Shown one piece after another: positions 5,831 through 7,199 of a stretch of DNA of 7,199 nt. This DNA comes from Alphaproteobacteria bacterium (GTDB taxonomy: Bacteria > Pseudomonadota > Alphaproteobacteria > UBA9219), in contig JAQUUS010000080.1 in assembly GCA_028693775.1 (NCBI GenBank), positions 1 to 7,199 on the forward strand. Direction: 5' to 3'. A program made the translations under genes and the position numbers. The notes below the pieces were generated by a model. It did no database searches. It had not been told where the DNA came from and saw only the letters and a program-made list of their open reading frames with translations. Positions within the stretch are counted from its first letter, which is position 1; every line of letters starts with the position of its first letter.

Positions 5831-6169
5831 ATGATCAATCCTGCCGTCGCAGAGCGTATTCGTTCCGAAATTTTGGTTCATGACGTCGTTCTTTACATGA
5901 AGGGCACGCCTGTGTTTCCTCAGTGCGGGTTCTCGGCTCAGGCCGTTCAGATTCTTGAGATGCTTCGCGTCAACTACAGGGCTATCGACGTTTTGGCCGA
6001 TCCGGGCCTTCAGCAGGGAATCCGGGATTTTAGCGATTGGCCCACTTTGCCCCAGCTCTATATCAAGGGCGAGTTTATGGGCGGGTGCGATATTATGCGC
6101 GAGATGGTTCAGGCCGGTGAGTTGCAACAGCTTTTGGCCGAAAAGGGCATTCCTTTTGAGGATCGCTGA
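5831..6169 (+). CDS. grxD: Monothiol glutaredoxin, Grx4/CGFS type
   Basis: This 112-residue protein is a monothiol glutaredoxin. It binds a [2Fe-2S] cluster with glutathione, delivers clusters to apoproteins and pairs with BolA proteins. The active site CGFS is at residues 32–35, preceded by the conserved Lys24 in MKGTPVFPQ. Glutathione-binding elements WPTLPQLYIKGEFMGGCD follow in the second half, with the cis-proline in TLPQLY and the GGCD loop. The length equals the E. coli Grx4 size class. The ATG at 5831 has GAGG 10 bases upstream (5817–5820), inside a small palindrome. In many alphaproteobacteria this gene lies directly after bolA; here a minus-strand ORF and its promoter region lie between them, so grxD probably has its own promoter. 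A three-gene-length neighbourhood with bolA still supports a functional link. Confidence 0.96.
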   Translation: MINPAVAERIRSEILVHDVVLYMKGTPVFPQCGFSAQAVQILEMLRVNYRAIDVLADPGLQQGIRDFSDWPTLPQLYIKGEFMGGCDIMREMVQAGELQQLLAEKGIPFEDR

Positions 6170-6453
6170 CGACGCTAAAAGTGTGTGTCCGATTCGGTAT
6201 GCACTATATATGTGTGGCGGCTTAAGAGACATTTATCAACTTATTGATTTTAAATATAATTTGTTTTTCCGGGGTGGCCTGTAGCAATGCGTTACAAACT
6301 CTGAACTCTTTATCTTCTTTGAAGGCTTCCCTTCCTTGGGGTTATCGTTTATGAAGTGATTCCAGCCGAAAGCTATGTCGTTTGTATGTCAGGCCGAGTC
6401 TTTCCCGACCCGGTGTGATGCGTTTGTTTTTTTGAATTCGAAAGGTTTTCCAG
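6170..6453 (+). other. Intergenic region between grxD and secG
   Basis: These 284 bases are more AT-rich than the genes around them and hold no convincing coding sequence. I saw no tRNA fold and no strong terminator with a U-run. The region includes a promoter candidate at 6233–6260, a tiny reading frame MRYKL at 6287–6304 with no support, and a weak 5-bp hairpin GAAGG-CTTC-CCTTC at 6321–6334. If the promoter is real, most of this stretch is an approximately 185-base leader of the secG–pyrG transcript, which is long enough to hold a regulatory RNA I cannot identify. Confidence 0.5.
6233..6260 (+). promoter_or_regulatory. Candidate promoter for secG–pyrG
   Basis: A perfect -10 box TATAAT sits at 6255–6260, with TTATCA (four of six to the -35 consensus) at 6233–6238 and a 16-bp spacer. 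The surrounding sequence is AT-rich. It is the best promoter match in the gap between grxD and secG, but it lies about 190 bases from the secG ATG. Confidence 0.45.
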
Positions 6454-6801
6454 ATGCAGAATGTCTTGCTCGTCATTCAGTTGTTGGTGGCCATTGCCAT
6501 GATTGCCGTGATCTTGCTCCAAAAGACGGCGGCGGACGGCGGCGGCCTCGCTGGCGGCGGCGGTGGCGGCACCATGGGCGGTTTGTTCACCGCGAGAGGG
6601 TCGGCCAATATTTTGACCCGCACGACGGCCATTCTCGCCACTTTGTTTATCGTGATCTGTCTCGCTTTGGGCGCGATGGCGAGCAGGCAACACGACTCTT
6701 CGAGCGCGGTCGATCAAATTCAACAAACCTCCGTTCCTGCAGAACAAAGCCAACCTGCACAAGACGGTTCTTTGGCGCCTGAGGTGCCTTTGGCCGAGTA
6801 G
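6454..6801 (+). CDS. secG: Protein translocase subunit SecG
   Basis: The 115-residue product is SecG, the small inner-membrane partner of SecY and SecE that helps SecA-driven export of proteins. It shows the SecG pattern: transmembrane helix 1 at residues 4–23 (VLLVIQLLVAIAMIAVILLQ), the conserved glycine-rich loop from about 28 to 43 with six consecutive glycines, the G-SAN-L-TR-T motif leading into helix 2 (GSANILTRTTAILAT, 49–63), and helix 2 ending near 76. A polar tail rich in Gln, Pro and Glu follows (78–115), as is common in alphaproteobacterial SecG. AAAGG at 6441–6445 is the ribosome-binding site. pyrG follows after 47 bp, the usual alphaproteobacterial order, though tpiA, which often precedes secG, is not here. 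Confidence 0.95.
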   Translation: MQNVLLVIQLLVAIAMIAVILLQKTAADGGGLAGGGGGGTMGGLFTARGSANILTRTTAILATLFIVICLALGAMASRQHDSSSAVDQIQQTSVPAEQSQPAQDGSLAPEVPLAE

Positions 6802-6848
6802 TTCATTCTTGTCGATCCTTTTGTCGTTTTTGGTTGGTGGAGATTGCA

Positions 6849-7199
6849 ATGACACGTTTTATTTTTATTACCGGCGGCGTGGTTTCCTCTTTGGGCAAGG
6901 GAATCGCGTCCTCGGCCCTCGGCGCTTTGCTTCAGGCGCGGGGATATAAGGTTCGCCTCCGCAAGCTCGATCCCTATCTCAATGTCGATCCCGGCACCAT
7001 GTCGCCGACCCAGCACGGCGAGGTTTATGTGACCGACGACGGCGCGGAGACCGATCTCGATCTCGGCCACTACGAAAGATTTACCGGCGTCGCCTCGCGC
7101 CAGAGCGACAGCGTTACCTCGGGGCGCATTTATTCGGACGTTATCAGCAAGGAACGTCATGGCGATTATCTGGGCGGCACCGTTCAGGTCATTCCTCAC
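6849..7199 (+). CDS. pyrG: CTP synthase, N-terminal part (runs off window)
   Basis: Only the first 117 codons of an expected ~540 are present. CTP synthase makes CTP from UTP, ATP and glutamine-derived ammonia. The N-terminal synthetase (dethiobiotin-synthetase-like) domain is unmistakable: FIFITGGVVSSLGKG at residues 4–18 with the ATP-binding loop, LRKLDPYLNVDPGTMSPTQH from about 37, and the metal/UTP-site stretch DDGAETDLDLGHYERF. GGTGGAG at 6836–6842 lies 6 bases before the ATG at 6849. The glutaminase domain is outside the window. The gene probably shares a transcript with secG (47-bp gap with no terminator visible). Confidence 0.97.
   Translation, partial: MTRFIFITGGVVSSLGKGIASSALGALLQARGYKVRLRKLDPYLNVDPGTMSPTQHGEVYVTDDGAETDLDLGHYERFTGVASRQSDSVTSGRIYSDVISKERHGDYLGGTVQVIPH

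Noticed and set aside
6189..6197. CCGATTCGG palindrome after grxD as a terminator
   Set aside because: The loop would be a single base and no T-run follows.
6287..6304. Tiny reading frame MRYKL in the secG leader as a leader peptide
   Set aside because: Five codons with no attenuator structure after it; expected by chance.
6321..6334. GAAGG-CTTC-CCTTC hairpin as a terminator of grxD
   Set aside because: The stem is only 5 bp, is not followed by a T-run, and lies over 150 bases after the grxD stop.
6564..6570. GGC-rich repeat in secG as a tandem repeat element
   Set aside because: It encodes the glycine loop that is normal for SecG.
6375..6782. 135-residue plus-strand frame starting in the secG leader
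   Set aside because: Most of it is an alternative frame of secG with an Arg/Gly-rich composition; no ribosome-binding site fits its ATG.
6373..6855. 160-residue minus-strand frame opposite secG
   Set aside because: It is low-complexity and Arg/Gln/Gly-rich, and arises from the glycine-rich secG sequence on the other strand.

Overview
This is a compact, moderately GC-rich bacterial chromosome segment, most likely from an alphaproteobacterium. The evidence is the short (purS/purQ-dependent) form of PurL, the purL–bolA–grxD neighbourhood, the secG–pyrG order and the character of the proteins (a PMTVSEIERLI-type BolA and a CGFS glutaredoxin). I cannot name a genus. There is no insertion sequence, phage gene, CRISPR array, tRNA or rRNA that I can support.

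Layout: (1) Positions 1–904 hold the tail of a HAD-type phosphatase gene translationally linked to birA (biotin protein ligase without a DNA-binding domain). (2) panB (pantothenate synthesis) lies on the minus strand at 912–1703 and converges on birA with only 7 bp between the stops. (3) A divergent intergenic region leads to a plus-strand run at 1810–5455. It contains an unrecognised exported protein, purL, a DgoA-like keto-deoxy-phosphosugar aldolase and bolA. Gaps here are 8 bp, 1 bp and a 20-bp overlap, so this is almost certainly one operon. (4) A small minus-strand membrane protein gene abuts bolA and separates it from grxD (5831–6169). (5) A 284-bp non-coding stretch with a good -10 box leads to secG and the first 117 codons of pyrG, which runs off the window end.

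Most of the genes are housekeeping: cofactor attachment and synthesis (biotin, pantothenate/CoA), purine and CTP synthesis, protein export, and the BolA–monothiol glutaredoxin pair for iron-sulfur and iron handling. I did not find a clear new biological system. The accessory-looking items are the exported protein fixed in front of purL, the sugar-acid aldolase wedged between purL and bolA, and the small basic membrane protein between bolA and grxD. The last may contain a frameshift.
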